Assembly (NCBI GenBank): GCA_037953745.1
Contig: JBAKBP010004405.1
Location: 62,001 to 126,000 of the forward strand
Origin: Lithodes maja
Taxonomy: Eukaryota; Arthropoda; Malacostraca; Decapoda; Lithodidae
Direction: 5' to 3'
DNA: 64,000 bases
Part shown: in pieces, positions 10,742 through 20,666 of the stretch
Layout of the letters: every line of letters begins with the position of its first letter
Numbering within the stretch: the stretch's first letter is position 1
The notes under the pieces: generated by a model
Database searches by the model: none
What the model was told of the DNA's origin: nothing
Seen by the model: the letters and a program-made list of their open reading frames with translations, nothing else
Program-made: the position numbers and the translations under genes

Positions 10742-11089
10742 TCACATTGTAAGGTAGTCCAGGCAATTCATATGAGGTGTTCCAATTAGTACGCAAAATA
10801 ATATATATATAAGGGAATCGTCAAGAGCCAATATTCCAGAATAGGCCGACCTCTGGCCCCGCCCAGCAGAGCCCCCCACTCTCACATTGGCATGGATACC
10901 CAATTTTGACATAAGTCTTCCGACATTAACTCGCGATCCTGCAACACGACCATTTTCAGTGCAGTAGTTTTTGTACTCTGCATAAAATACATCAGATAGG
11001 ACCAAATGATCCTTTACACCAGATATGTTGTAAGAGTTAGTCAAGTAACTCTTAAGGGTATCGATAATACCCAAACTCTTGTTAGTCAT
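10742..11089 (-). CDS. Orphan ORF with a possible RFX-like winged-helix segment
   Basis: 115 codons from an ATG at 11089. Residues about 10-85 read LKSYLTNSYN, a spacer, FYAEYKNYCTENG, VNVGRLMSKLGI, then a glycine/arginine turn and SAYSGI. This resembles the DNA-binding RFX fold (hydrophobic helix, Y..HC, NAASFGKLI, RGxxxYxYxGI) and also the C-terminal winged helix of some viral and transposon primase-helicases. Key RFX residues such as RGNSKYHYYGI are only loosely matched. The last 20 codons after SGI look random, so the frame may be one exon or a fragment of an unrecognised mobile element. No other part of such a protein is visible nearby. Function not assigned. Confidence 0.35.
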   Translation of the reverse strand: MTNKSLGIIDTLKSYLTNSYNISGVKDHLVLSDVFYAEYKNYCTENGRVAGSRVNVGRLMSKLGIHANVRVGGSAGRGQRSAYSGILALDDSLIYILFCVLIGTPHMNCLDYLTM

Positions 11090-11630
11090 TATTAATTTTA
11101 ACCTATAGCCTAGTTTAGTAACTATAATAAAGATACACTATTGGGAAGAATACCTTTAAAACAATGTCTACTAACTTAAATCCAAAATGAGTTGGAATTT
11201 ATGCAACAGTTAAGATTATTTGGAAAGACGTCCACTCCTGTCGAAGATTGAAAACTTATGAAACCTGATCGGAGAATTAGCCTAAAGTATATACATACAT
11301 AGTTGTTACTATTCGGGTTCACAAAGTTTATGCTTAATATTGTTTATTGTATCTAAATTCACATTGAATGCACAAATATATAAATTAGCTAGCTATACTT
11401 TCATTTACTTGTAATAAAATATAATGTTTATGGATATTTATTTATTATGGTTTAGTTACCCATTTAATGATGTTGGTTTTCTTTAATGAACGTATAAGAA
11501 AATTGAATTAAATCGGTAACTATAATATATGATACGATTGGCACCTGTAATTTTGTACGGTGCTGTCATTAGCCCAGTGGTCCATCTGCAGAGGGAGAAG
11601 GGGGAAGGGGGCAAGTGGGGGCTCGTACTC
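11090..11630. other. AT-rich stretch with no recognised feature
   Basis: I see no MITE ends, LINE motifs or convincing reading frame here. The segment lies upstream of the orphan ORF on its strand and could hold its promoter, but no TATA box at a convincing distance was found. Confidence 0.5.
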
Positions 11631-11634
11631 TCTC

Positions 11635-11660
11635 CATTTTATATAATTTTTGTCTATTTA

Positions 11661-11748
<88 letters not shown>

Positions 11749-12054
11749 TTATTTATATATTTATTTATAATTGTTTTTAGTTTCCTCCCTAGACTTTCAT
11801 CAAGCTTTATATAATATCCTCAAAACCCTCCTTTAAGATGTATATGTGCATTTTTCTGTAGAAAAATACCCTGGCCAAAGGCCGATTCCTTCAAAATAGT
11901 AGGCTGGCCACCACTCACCAGGAAAATAACATCGACATAAAGATGGCACAAAAGGTCTTAAAATCGCCAAATTTATTACTCGAATGTTTTAAAATATCAA
12001 AACTAATGAGGTTACACATGAGGGAGAAGGGGATCCAGGAAGTCCCACTTTAAC
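11635..12054 (+). mobile_element. Family E MITE, copy E3, expanded by a TA microsatellite
   Basis: After a (TA)n run the copy shows TTTCCTCCCTAGACTTTCATCAAGCTT, AAAAATACCCTGGCCAAAGGC, a degraded GGCTGGCCACCACTCACCAGG, and ACATGAGGGAGAAGGGGATCCAGG. It ends at TTAA 12051-12054, which is also the first four bases of a family F fragment. The left boundary is approximate. Confidence 0.7.
11664..11744. repeat. (TA)n microsatellite
   Basis: About 80 bp of pure TA dinucleotides inside MITE copy E3. Confidence 0.98.
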
Positions 12055-12245
12055 TCGTTCAGGAAACGATGATGCCATTCTTCATTATATTCTGGCTAAT
12101 GTTAGACGATTGGCTGCAGGTTAGGGGGAATCTAAATAAGCAAAGAGCTTAAGAGAAGAATTTCTGGATACCCTTCTCCCTCGTGTTTAGCCACATTATA
12201 GTTTAGATTTTAAGACATTCACCTCGATAGTTTGGCGTTTTTTTA
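12051..12245. mobile_element. Family F fragment abutting an inverted family E fragment
   Basis: 12051-about 12130 has TTAACTCGTTCAGG and ATATTCTGGCTAATGTTAGACGATT of family F. About 12163-12240 is an inverted family E end (CCCTTCTCCCTCGTGTTTAGCC, ATTTTAAGACATTCACC). Neither has its second terminus. Confidence 0.6.
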
Positions 12246-12304
12246 ACTTGTTTAGACTTCAACCATGACTATTTTACATATTCCTCCCCGCCATTAAATA
12301 TTTG

Positions 12305-12475
12305 CCATTCAGAGAGTGGTTACGGTGCCCAACGCACACACATATACCTGGGTGAGTGGGTTCGAATCCTGATCAGGATATCTCTCCCCACTTGAGTATT
12401 GTAGTTACCGTCAAATCAGGTGTTTGTCTTCAGCCCGTCTTGAAGAGGACGGAGGGCAATAAGAACTATACATAC
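12305..12475 (+). mobile_element. tRNA-derived SINE ending in a TACA-rich microsatellite
   Basis: An A-box-like GAGTGGTTACGGTGCCC is followed about 35 bases later by the B box GGGTTCGAATCC, then an unrelated body with the inverted pair CCCGTCTTGAAGAGGACGG, then ATACATACATAC repeats. The box spacing fits a pol III promoter. Source tRNA not identified. Confidence 0.6.
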
Positions 12476-12601
12476 ATACATAGTATACATTTATATTCTA
12501 GATACATACATTGCCTACATACAAACAAACAAAACCTACTGTACATACATTTATACATTCATACATACATATATACATGCATACATACTGTACATGATAG
12601 A

Positions 12602-12815
12602 TTAATCCCTTGAGGATTATGACGCATTTTGACCGATTATTCTAGATATTATTAGACGATTTTATTCAGATTAGGAAGTGTATATGGAAGCCAGAGGATT
12701 AGTTGAGATAGTCTTTACGATTATAACTCCCACACATCTTTCCTAAGCTGTATAATATTGTATAATGATAGCTATAATAAGCTCTCAAACTGCGTAATAA
12801 TCTTCAGAGGGTTAA
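12602..12815. mobile_element. Family F MITE, copy F3
   Basis: TTAATCCCTTGAGGATTATGACGC at the left and GCGTAATAATCTTCAGAGGGTTAA at the right, with TTAGACGATTTTATTCAG internally. The right TTAA is shared with copy F4. Confidence 0.75.
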
Positions 12816-13029
12816 CCCATACAGTACCACGGACGTAATTTTCATCATATTCTGGCGGCAACTATTCGACGATTTCATTTAGCTTAGGAAGGACCTCTAG
12901 CAATAATATGGCTGCAAAATATCTCAACCAACCCTTTTAACTACCACAGATCCTTCCCTAGCTGCAAAATATCATCTAAATATAGCTAGAATAAAATATA
13001 ACACACGTCGCTGGAATTCAAAGGGTTAA
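12812..13029. mobile_element. Family F MITE, copy F4
   Basis: TTAACCCATACAGTACCACGG to GGAATTCAAAGGGTTAA, with a long internal foldback. It abuts F3 at one TTAA with no spare bases. Confidence 0.85.
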
Positions 13030-13053
13030 GAGAGCCTGTTGATCATGGGAGGG

Positions 13054-13427
13054 TTAAGGGGAGATGGGCGTTTTTTTGTTTAGTCTATTAATTCATGTAT
13101 TCCTTTATTACTTATTTTCCTTGCAAGACCTCCATTAAGCTTGGACAAAACAAATCTAGACCCCCCTTCAAGATACATTTGTAAATTTTTCGGTAGACAG
13201 ATTTTACGGCCGAAGGCTGGTTCCTCTTACAATTTCAGGCTCGCTTTCGCTCGCCAAGAAAAAATCGACACTTAAATGGCACGAAAGTTCTTAACATTGC
13301 CAACTTAATGGGGCAAAAGGTGTTAAAGTCGCCAAACTAATGGGCCGAACTTCAACAAATCTGAAAACCAATGGGGCTTAACACGAGGGAGAAAGGGGAC
13401 CAGAAAAGCAGACCATCTTCCCTTGAG
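13054..13427 (+). mobile_element. Family E MITE, copy E4
   Basis: Left end TTAAGGGGAGATGGGCG; right end GACCATCTTCCCTTGA, a slightly decayed complement. Internal landmarks TTGCAAGACCTCCATTAAGCTT and GGCTCGCTTTCGCTCGCC present. About 370 bp, no coding capacity. Confidence 0.85.
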
Positions 13428-13547
13428 AGAGTACTGTATGGTGCCGTTAGAGCTACTGTTTGTGGTTTGTTAATAGTTTGTATGGTGGTCAGAAGGGTGA
13501 TGGATGGAGGGGGGGTTTGTAGGGCTTTATTGTCACTTCGCACGTAA

Positions 13548-14040
13548 GTGATTTTCGTCCGTCAGTTAAGAAAAAATATGTATCAGAAGATCCAAAACTG
13601 TGTAAAATGTAAAAATGTAGCTCACATGAAGTGCATCTCTAAGAAAACCAACAGTGAAGAACGGGAATTCCTTTGCAATAAGTGTGCCTTGCATTCATTA
13701 CCGAATATTAATGTAAGTGATCCAAGTATTAACAACTCAGAATCCAGCCAGGACACATTCAAAATCAAAGATGAATACAGAGTGTTCACCAACAAAGGGC
13801 TCCATCTTATCCACATTAACGCCAGATCAATGTACCATAAATTGTCAGAAATAAACTTGTTAGCTAATAAGGCCAAAGCTTCAATAATTGCAATCACAGA
13901 AACCTGGCTGGATTCAAGTATAAACGATGGTGAAATAAACATTCAAGGTTTCAATATGGTTAGGAATGATCGCAATAGGCATGGGGGAGGAGTATGTCTG
14001 TATGTAAAAAACAACCTCACACACACAACTAGGACCGACC
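13548..14040 (+). pseudogene. LINE ORF: zinc finger and first half of endonuclease
   Basis: Frame 13548-14411 begins with a Cys/His cluster (CVKCKNVAHMKC and, 18 residues on, CNKC) like the PHD-type fingers found ahead of the endonuclease in CR1-like LINEs. From about residue 90 come the endonuclease signatures HLIHINARSMYHKLSEINLL (the N of the metal site), IIAITETWLD (catalytic E) and GGGVCLYVKNN. The natural ATG is unclear; MYQKIQNC at 13578 is a candidate internal start. The frame then runs into the inserted LINE tail, so it codes for a chimera that could not work as an endonuclease. Confidence 0.8.
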
Positions 14041-14519
14041 TCCATGAAAGGAAGGCCTTTCGTATCATTAACTCCCGTCCACTCACCAACTCTCTGCAGT
14101 CTCTCTCTCTCCGCCGCAATGTTGCATCTCTCTCGCTATTCTATCGCTACTATAATAATCAGTGTTCCTCAGAGCTATCCCAGTGCATACCACCTCCTTT
14201 ACGTAGGGCACGTGGTACCCGTCTTGCAACTCAATCCCACCCCTACTCTGTGCAACTCTCCAACCCAAGAGTGAAACGTTACTCTCAAACTTTCTTCTAC
14301 TCAACAGCTGAGCTCTGGAACTCTCTCCCAGAATCAGTCTTTCTCTCTTCCTATGACTTAAATTGCTTCAAACTCCGTGTGTCCAGGCATTTTTGCTCGA
14401 ACGTCCCTTGATTTTGGCCCTGTCACTCTTTCAACTATGGGGGAGGCACTCGCTATATATAGGCAGTTATGCCTTTTGCCTCCCTCAATCACATAGAAAA
14501 CAAAAACAAAACAAAAATG
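14041..14519 (+). mobile_element. 5'-truncated tail of a second LINE inside the endonuclease domain
   Basis: Starts within KAFRIINSRPL, continues through RRNVASLSLFYRYY, PPPLRRARGTRLA and the C-terminal signature AELWNSLPESVF..SYDLNCFKLRVSRHF, then about 110 bp of 3' UTR ending in an A/C-rich AAAACAAAAACAAAACAAAAA. The host LINE resumes at about 14520. Same family as the tails at 18428, 47440 and 53490. Target duplication not found. Confidence 0.85.
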
Positions 14520-16195
14520 TAGAAAATCACGAAGCTCTGTGGATCGACCTACACCTGCCGAGGACAAGACCCATCACAATTGGGGTATGCTATAGGCCAC
14601 CAGACGACACACAATTCTTGACCAAATTTGAACGAACTTTGTCATCGCTAGACCCTCAGAATGAATCCATCATACTAGCGGATTTTAACCTATGTTACAA
14701 ACAACGAAATAATAGGCTTGTACGAGAATATAGGCATATACTGACAATGCACAATCACAAACAACTCATCACAACCCCCACACGTATCTCTGAGAACACT
14801 GCCACAATATTAGACCACATAAACTGTAACAGAGAGGACAAAATATCCCAATCAGGGGTTATACAGACTGGGATAAGTGATCACTTCGTCACATATTTCA
14901 CACGGAAAACCACAAAAATTACCCTAGATAATCACAAGGTTATCAAAACAAGGTCACTAAGAAACTACAACAAAGAAACATTTCTGGACATTTTATGGAA
15001 TACAGACTGGTCTCCAGTGTTTGGAAGTACAAACGTTAATGACGCATGGGTTGGCTTCAGAACCATCATCACAAACATCCTAGACGAAATAGCTCCTCTG
15101 AAAAACACACGAATTAAAGCAAGGTCAGACCCATGGATCAACAATGACATACTACACCATCTGGAACACAGAGACAATCTGTTAAAAAGGCTAGTGAAAC
15201 ATAGACAGGATCAAGGTCTGAAACATGAGTTCAACAGGGCCAGGAATAAGCTAAGTAGGAAAATAAAATCAGCGAAAACGAATTATTTTCACAATAAGGC
15301 AGAGGAATATCAGAATAACCCAAAGAAACTATGGAGGCACCTAAAAACAACAGGCTACAGCAACAAGACGAGGGATTCGTCTAACACTAATATTACTCTC
15401 ACCATTAATGATCAGGTTTGCCACGATAAACGACAAATTTCAACCTACTTCAACTCCTTCTTCACCTCCATAGCAAACACACTTGCACAGAACCTACCGC
15501 AACCTCTCAATAAATACACGACAACAACGGCCATCTTTCGAAACTTCTACAGAGATAAAGACATACACCCGAACGCATTTGGATTGCAAAATGTTACACC
15601 AAAATACACTTTTGACGAGCTGTCTAACCTAAATGTACATAAAAGCACAGGACCAGACAAAATTCCTGCCAATTTTTTACGAGATAGAGCCATTGGTATA
15701 GCAGGCCCCCTAACCCACATCATCAACTTGTCAATTAACACCAACACTGTACCTGCTGAACTGATGGAAGCTATTGTAACCCCTCTATTCAAGAAAGGAA
15801 ATAAACTAGAAGTTGGCAACTACAGACCAGTTAGCATATTATGTATTGCATCTAAAATCCTTGAAAGAGCGGTATACACCCAAATTGAACACTACCTCAA
15901 ACAAAATGATCTATTCTATAAGTTTCAATCAGGTTTCAGATGCATGTACTCGACAGACTCCTGTCTCATCCACTTAACGGATCACATTCGTAAAGAAATG
16001 TCTATAGGTAACTACACCGGTATGGTTCTTCTTGATCTACAAAAAGCGTTTGACACAGTAGACCATGATATCCTATGTAATAAACTACAAGCAATGGGCA
16101 TTGGGTCGGTGAACTGGTTTAAATCTTATCTTAGTAGTAGAACCCAAAGAGTCAAAATTGATGATAATATATCTGATCCTATGCCAAATAACTGA
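14519..16195 (+). pseudogene. LINE ORF: second half of endonuclease and RT up to a nonsense codon
   Basis: The endonuclease resumes with ENHEALWIDL, GVCYRPPDD, SIILADFNL (the D.N metal site) and GISDHFVTYF (SDH). A linker follows with WINNDILHHLEHRDNLLKR. RT motifs: KSTGPDKIPANFL, VTPLFKKGNKLEVGNYRPVS, FYKFQSGFR and MVLLDLQKAFDTVDHDIL (first catalytic Asp). The frame ends at TGA 16193-16195 where the family would have a residue just before GVPQGS. Everything after continues in the same frame, so a single point mutation separates the two parts. Confidence 0.9.
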
Positions 16196-17155
16196 GGGGT
16201 CCCGCAGGGAAGTATCCTTGGTTCTTTACTCTTTCTCTGTTATGTGAACGACATGAAACTGAGCGTCTCATTTAAATTATTACTGTATGCAGACGACAGC
16301 GTGCTTCTGGTTTCAGGAAAAGACCCAATAAGTATTGCCGCTTCACTTTCCAAAGAACTAGAATCATGTAGTGAATGGCTAGTGGACAATAGACTATCTC
16401 TTCACCTGGGCAAGACGGAAGCCATCTTATGTGGAACAAAACGCAAACTGAAAGACATTGTGGGCTTCTCGGTCAACTGTAATGATATTCCTATAACAAC
16501 AGTGTCACAAGTTAAATATCTCGGACTAAAACTGGACGCGCGTTTGTCAGGTGAAACAATTTTGGAATCTATCCTGAATAAGTGTAGAGCACGTATAAAA
16601 TACCTGTATAGACAGGTGGGATGTTTGCCCGCGGCGACCAAAAAGACCCTCTGCCAAGCGCTTGTTCAATGTCATTTTGACTATTCTGTGTCATCCTGGT
16701 ACTCTGCATCATCTAAATCAGCACAGCACAAACTTCAGGTCACTCAAAATAAAATGGTTAGGTTCATGCTGAACCAAGGACCCAGATCACATGTTGGCCA
16801 GGAACAACTTCAGTCACTAGGTATGCTCAATGTCTCTGACAGGGCCAAACAAATCAGGCTCACTAATGCCTTCAAAATGTTCTATGACAGAGCTCCAGAG
16901 TATCTAAAGAGTGATTTTGTTAAAGCAAATGAGAGGAGTGGACATAATACAAGAAACAGGATGTTTAATTTTAAGGCCCCGAGAATCCAAGGACAGGGTA
17001 AGCAAACATTCTTCTTCACTGCCATCAAAGACTGGAACGACCTAACCCAGTCAGTCCGTGAACAGAGAACACTGTATTCCTTCAGACGTAGCCTGAAGGA
17101 ACACCTGAACCGGACAGCTGCGAGAAGGGAGCACCAAGCTTATGTCTACTACTAA
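16196..17155 (+). pseudogene. LINE ORF: RT palm core and C-terminal part
   Basis: Continues in the frame of the preceding segment: GVPQGSILGSLLF, LLLYADDSVLL (YADD catalytic box), LGKTEAILCGTKRKL, QVKYLGLKLD, then the thumb region and the C-terminal conserved pattern TFFFTAIKDWNDLTQSVR..YSFRRSLKEHL. The stop TAA is at 17153. Without readthrough of the upstream TGA this half cannot be made with the rest of the RT. Confidence 0.9.
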
Positions 17156-17484
17156 ATACGACATAAGAGCTAGACAAACCAAACTGAAATGATTACTGAT
17201 TACGGATTACTGATATATACTATAGGATGTAAGGTATCTTAAAATAACCCCCTAGAAATACTTTCTCTAAAGTATCTATTTCTTTATCCTCCCCATTTCC
17301 CCAGCTAACTTAATCCCACAAGGACCCCAATGGAAATACGCCTAACGGCCTTATTGGGCTAACCTTACAGTAGTTGGAATTATGCAAAGCTGGTACATGT
17401 CATATTTGTAACATACTATGTGGTACCAACTCTGTAAATTGCTAACTGAATAAATATTATTATTATTATTATTATTATTATTAT
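17156..17484 (+). other. LINE 3' UTR with (ATT)n tail
   Basis: About 300 bp of non-coding sequence ending GAATAAATATT followed by ATT repeats to 17484, typical of CR1/L2-like 3' ends. Confidence 0.75.
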
Positions 17485-17487
17485 CCA

Positions 17488-17840
17488 ACGGTGACTGGTC
17501 AACTCAACCAGTACACCATTTCAACCAGTAGCCCTCAACCAGTACCAAATCAACCAATACGGTTAGGTTAGGTTAGGTTACTACTATATTTTGGCACTAG
17601 TTTGGTTCGTCTGGGTTAATTTGGCACTGGTTGAGAGCTACTGGTTGAAATGGTCTACTGGTTGAGATGACATGGAACCTAATCGATGACCGGTCAACTA
17701 ATAGACCATTTCAACCAGTAGCTCTCAACCAGTACCAAATCAACCAATACAGTTAGGTTAGGTTAAGTTAGTACTATATTTTGGCACTGGTTTGGTTGGT
17801 CTGGGTTAATTTGGCACTGGTTGAGATGACATGGAACCAT
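17488..17840. repeat. Two tandem palindromic units with TTAGG telomere-like runs
   Basis: Each unit of roughly 190 bp has left arm AACCAGTAGC.CTCAACCAGT, a GGTTAGGTTAGG run (17561-17580; 17752-17770) and right arm ACTGGTTGAGAGCTACTGGTT, the complement of the left. The second unit lacks part of its right arm. TTAGG is the arthropod telomere repeat. Confidence 0.8.
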
Positions 17841-17908
17841 TTATTCTACACCCCACTCACGTACCGCTCCTAGTCTCCTAAACTACTACTACAGCCCCGA
17901 AGGTCAAA

Positions 17909-18137
17909 GGGCTGTAGTCTATTCGCTGTAAGTAGGCGAGAAATCATGACCTCTAACCTCTGTAACTCAAAAACGACTAGAGTAATCAAGCTAATATTAC
18001 TACCATTTGGGAAGAGTCAGTCAAGGAATAGATGTGGAAATTTACAGTCAACTTGTTCTAGCCCTTTTTGAGTTACAGATGATAGAATTCATGATTTCTC
18101 AGCTACTTACAGCGAATAGACTATAGCCACAGTGACA
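17909..18137. repeat. Imperfect inverted repeat, arms about 85 bp
   Basis: GGGCTGTAGTCTATTCGCTG TAAGTAGG..GAGAAATCATGA at the left is mirrored by TCATGATTTCTC..CTACTTACAGCG AATAGACTATAGCC at the right, with a further paired block CTGTAACTCAAAAA. A foldback MITE is likely; family unknown. Confidence 0.7.
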
Positions 18138-18244
18138 GGGGCCTATAACAATTAGTATAACATGGTAGGGCACTAAGGATATATTATTACCCAGCTACAC
18201 CTTTTTAAGAAGCGACACTCCCCGGTCCTCCCCCTTCCCCCCTC

Positions 18245-18427
18245 CCCAGGTTATTTTTTCTGGTCCCCTCTCTTCCTCATGCTTAGCCCCATTAGTTTGG
18301 TGATTTTAAGACCTTTCACCTCATTTCTTCGTCAATGTTAAAACCTTTCGTGCCATTTAGGTGTCGATTTTTTCCTGGCGAGCGATAGCGAGCCTGTATT
18401 TTTAGAAGGAACCGGCCTTCGGCTTTG
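18245..18427 (-). mobile_element. Family E MITE fragment, copy E5 (inverted, half)
   Basis: Reverse-orientation landmarks TGGTCCCCTCTCTTCCTCATG, CCTGGCGAGCGATAGCGAGCC and GGAACCGGCCTTCGGC. The other half is replaced by LINE sequence at 18428. Confidence 0.7.
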
Positions 18428-19200
18428 AATCATGTATATAATCATAGTTTGAAGTTTGGCACACCCTTTTTTTTCCATTTGAATGAGGGAGACCAAAGGC
18501 AGAACTGCCTGTGACGATTGCATCCCCCAGAGATGAAAGAGTGACAAGGGCAATATCAAGGAATGTTCGAGCCAAAATGCCTGGACACACGGAGTTTCAA
18601 ACAATTTAAGTCATAGGTTGAGGGGAAGATGGATTCAGGGAGAGAGTTCCAAAGCTCAGTTGTTGAAAAGAAGAAAGATTGGGAATATCATTTCACTCTT
18701 AGGTTGGAGAACTACACAGCGTAGGGGTGGGATTGTGTTGCAAAATTGATAATATGTGCTCTACGAAGAGGGGTGGTATACACGGAGAGAGCTCTGAGGA
18801 ACACTGAATATTGTAATAGCGGTAGAATAGTGAGAGAGATGCAACATTACGGTGAAGAGAGAGAGATTGCTGAGTCGGTTAGAGGACGTAAGTTAATAAA
18901 ACAAAAGGCTTTCTTTTTTACTTTGTCAAGAACTGCTGTGTGAGAAGATCCTCCCCGCACGTGTGAACACACTCAATACATGGACGCACATTGCCTCTGT
19001 ACAAAGCAAGAACCTGTGCAGGGGTAAAGAACCCCTGGAGGCGATTAAGCGCACCCAGCTTCTGGGAAGCTGTTTTAGCAAGGGTGGTAATAATATTATG
19101 GTCTTTCCAAGTGAGATAAGAAGAAAAGAGGACACCGAGAATACTGAGAGAAGATGAACGGTTAATTTTGGGACACCCTGTATAGTATATATAGTTTGTC
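18428..19200 (-). pseudogene. LINE 3' fragment, minus strand, frameshifted
   Basis: 18428-18760 is the antisense of the LINE tail family also found at 14260-14519 (CTGGACACACGGAGTTT..AAATGCC). 18918-19190 (minus) reads SILGVLFSSYLTWKDH, a gap, then ALYRGNVRPCIECVH, the post-YADD RT and thumb region of the same clade. The pieces lie in different frames and parts are missing. Confidence 0.75.
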
Positions 19201-19312
19201 ATTAATTGACTCTCAATGTGTTTATTGAGTATAATGTGCTTTCTTTTAAAAATGTCATTCAATGCAATATTTCTAACTGTTAATTAGTGCAATGAAAAAA
19301 CACGCAGACTGA

Positions 19313-19522
19313 TTAACCCCTTCAGTACCATGACGCCTCTTTGCCTTTGATTCTGGTTAAAAGAAGAATATTTTATGAATTTTAATGACCTATGTAACTG
19401 AAAGGGTTTATTGAGATCGTATTTAGCCATTTGAGTCGTATAGGTAGATTACACACCAAAGAATATCGTGTACTGGTAACCTGAATATGATGAAAATTAC
19501 GTAATGGTGGTAAAGGCGTTAT
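19313..19522. mobile_element. Family F MITE, copy F5 (right end decayed)
   Basis: TTAACCCCTTCAGTACCATGACGCC at the left; the right end GTGGTAAAGGCGTTATG has lost the TTAA. Confidence 0.6.
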
Positions 19523-19541
19523 GAAATACACCTCAGTATTG

Positions 19542-19916
19542 TTAAAGGGGGATGGGCCTATTTATTAGCTCATTTATGTATTTGTTTAAATATATGTTTG
19601 GTTTCCTCCCTAGACCTCCATCAAGCTTAAATAAACACCCTCCCAAGGCCCTCCTTCAAGATATATTTATGCGTTTTTCGATAGAAAAATTTCCCGGCCT
19701 AAGGCCGGTTTTCTTTAAATTACAGGATCGCTATCGCTCGTCAGGAAAATATCGACACCTAAATGTCACGAAAAGTCTTAAATATTGACAAAGAAATGGG
19801 GAAAAAAAGGTCTTGAAATCGCCAAACTAATAGGGCGAACGTCTTAAAATCTGAAAATTAACGGGGCTAAACATGAGGAAGAAGGGGGACCAGCAAAACG
19901 ACCCATCCCCCCTTAA
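19542..19916 (+). mobile_element. Family E MITE, copy E6 (both ends intact)
   Basis: TTAAAGGGGGATGGGCC at the left and GACCCATCCCCCCTTAA at the right, TTAA on both sides. Internal landmarks complete. Confidence 0.9.
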
Positions 19917-20017
19917 TCCATGTGGTTATAGTTCGGGGCAGAGAGTCCTACCAGCCTTGAGATACCTTAGTGGAGAGAGTACGGCAGACTTTAAGGACAA
20001 ATAATGATGTCAGTTAA

Positions 20018-20047
20018 ACACACTCACACACACACACACACACAACT

Positions 20048-20117
<70 letters not shown>
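20018..20117. repeat. (CA)n then (CT)n microsatellite
   Basis: About 25 bp of CA repeats, a short interruption, then about 68 bp of CT repeats. Confidence 0.98.
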
Positions 20118-20120
<3 letters not shown>

Positions 20121-20300
20121 ATAGAAGCTAATGTAAATTGAGGGGAAATTTTCGGCTTGCAACACAGAGTCCTCTTCAGTAATTTAACAGACTCTATAAT
20201 TAATCAAAAGTCCATTCGAAAGTTAACAAAATAAAAGTGAATGGAAAGTTCGTTTCACCCTCTTTCTACCATTAGAACTGCGAATATATTATCTTTGTGT

Positions 20301-20666
20301 TTAAGGAGAGATGGGTGTATTCATTTGCTTAATGTTATATATTTTTGTGATTTATTAGTTTCTTCCCTAGACCTTCATCAAGCTGTAAACAAAAACTCTA
20401 GAACCCCCTTCAAAACACATTTGTAAATTTGTTGGTAAAAAATGTCCCGGCCAGAGGCCGGTTAGTCTTAAAATTAGAGGCCTGCTTTCGCTCGCCAGGA
20501 AAATTTCGACATCTTAATCGCACGAAAGGTCTTAATATTGACAAAGAAATGGGGTGGAAAGTCATAAAATCGCCAAACTAATGGGGCAAATTACGTAATA
20601 TCTCAAAACCAAGGGGTTAAACATGAGGGAGAAAGGGGCCAGAGAAACCAGCCCATCTCCCCTTAA
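20301..20666 (+). mobile_element. Family E MITE, copy E7 (both ends intact)
   Basis: TTAAGGAGAGATGGGTG at the left and CAGCCCATCTCCCCTTAA at the right. Contains CTAGACCTTCATCAAGCT, GGCCGGTTAGTC and GCTTTCGCTCGCCAGG. Confidence 0.9.

Larger units (their letters stand above)
13548..17484 (+). mobile_element. CR1/L2/jockey-type LINE, near complete at 3' end, with a LINE-in-LINE insertion
   Basis: Order of parts: PHD-like zinc finger, AP-type endonuclease (split by another LINE tail at about 14041-14519), reverse transcriptase, C-terminal region, about 330 bp of 3' UTR, and an (ATT)n tail from 17453. The element has one in-frame TGA at 16193. The 5' end is not defined; it lies between MITE copy E4 and 13560. 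Clade placement rests on the EN-RT architecture, RT motifs and microsatellite tail; a tree is needed to choose between CR1, L2 and jockey. Confidence 0.85.

Noticed and set aside
11529..11780. Frame with (YI)n repeats
   Set aside because: Translation of a TA microsatellite. The same holds for 52376-52660 beyond the first 55 codons and for 55720-56121 at its start.
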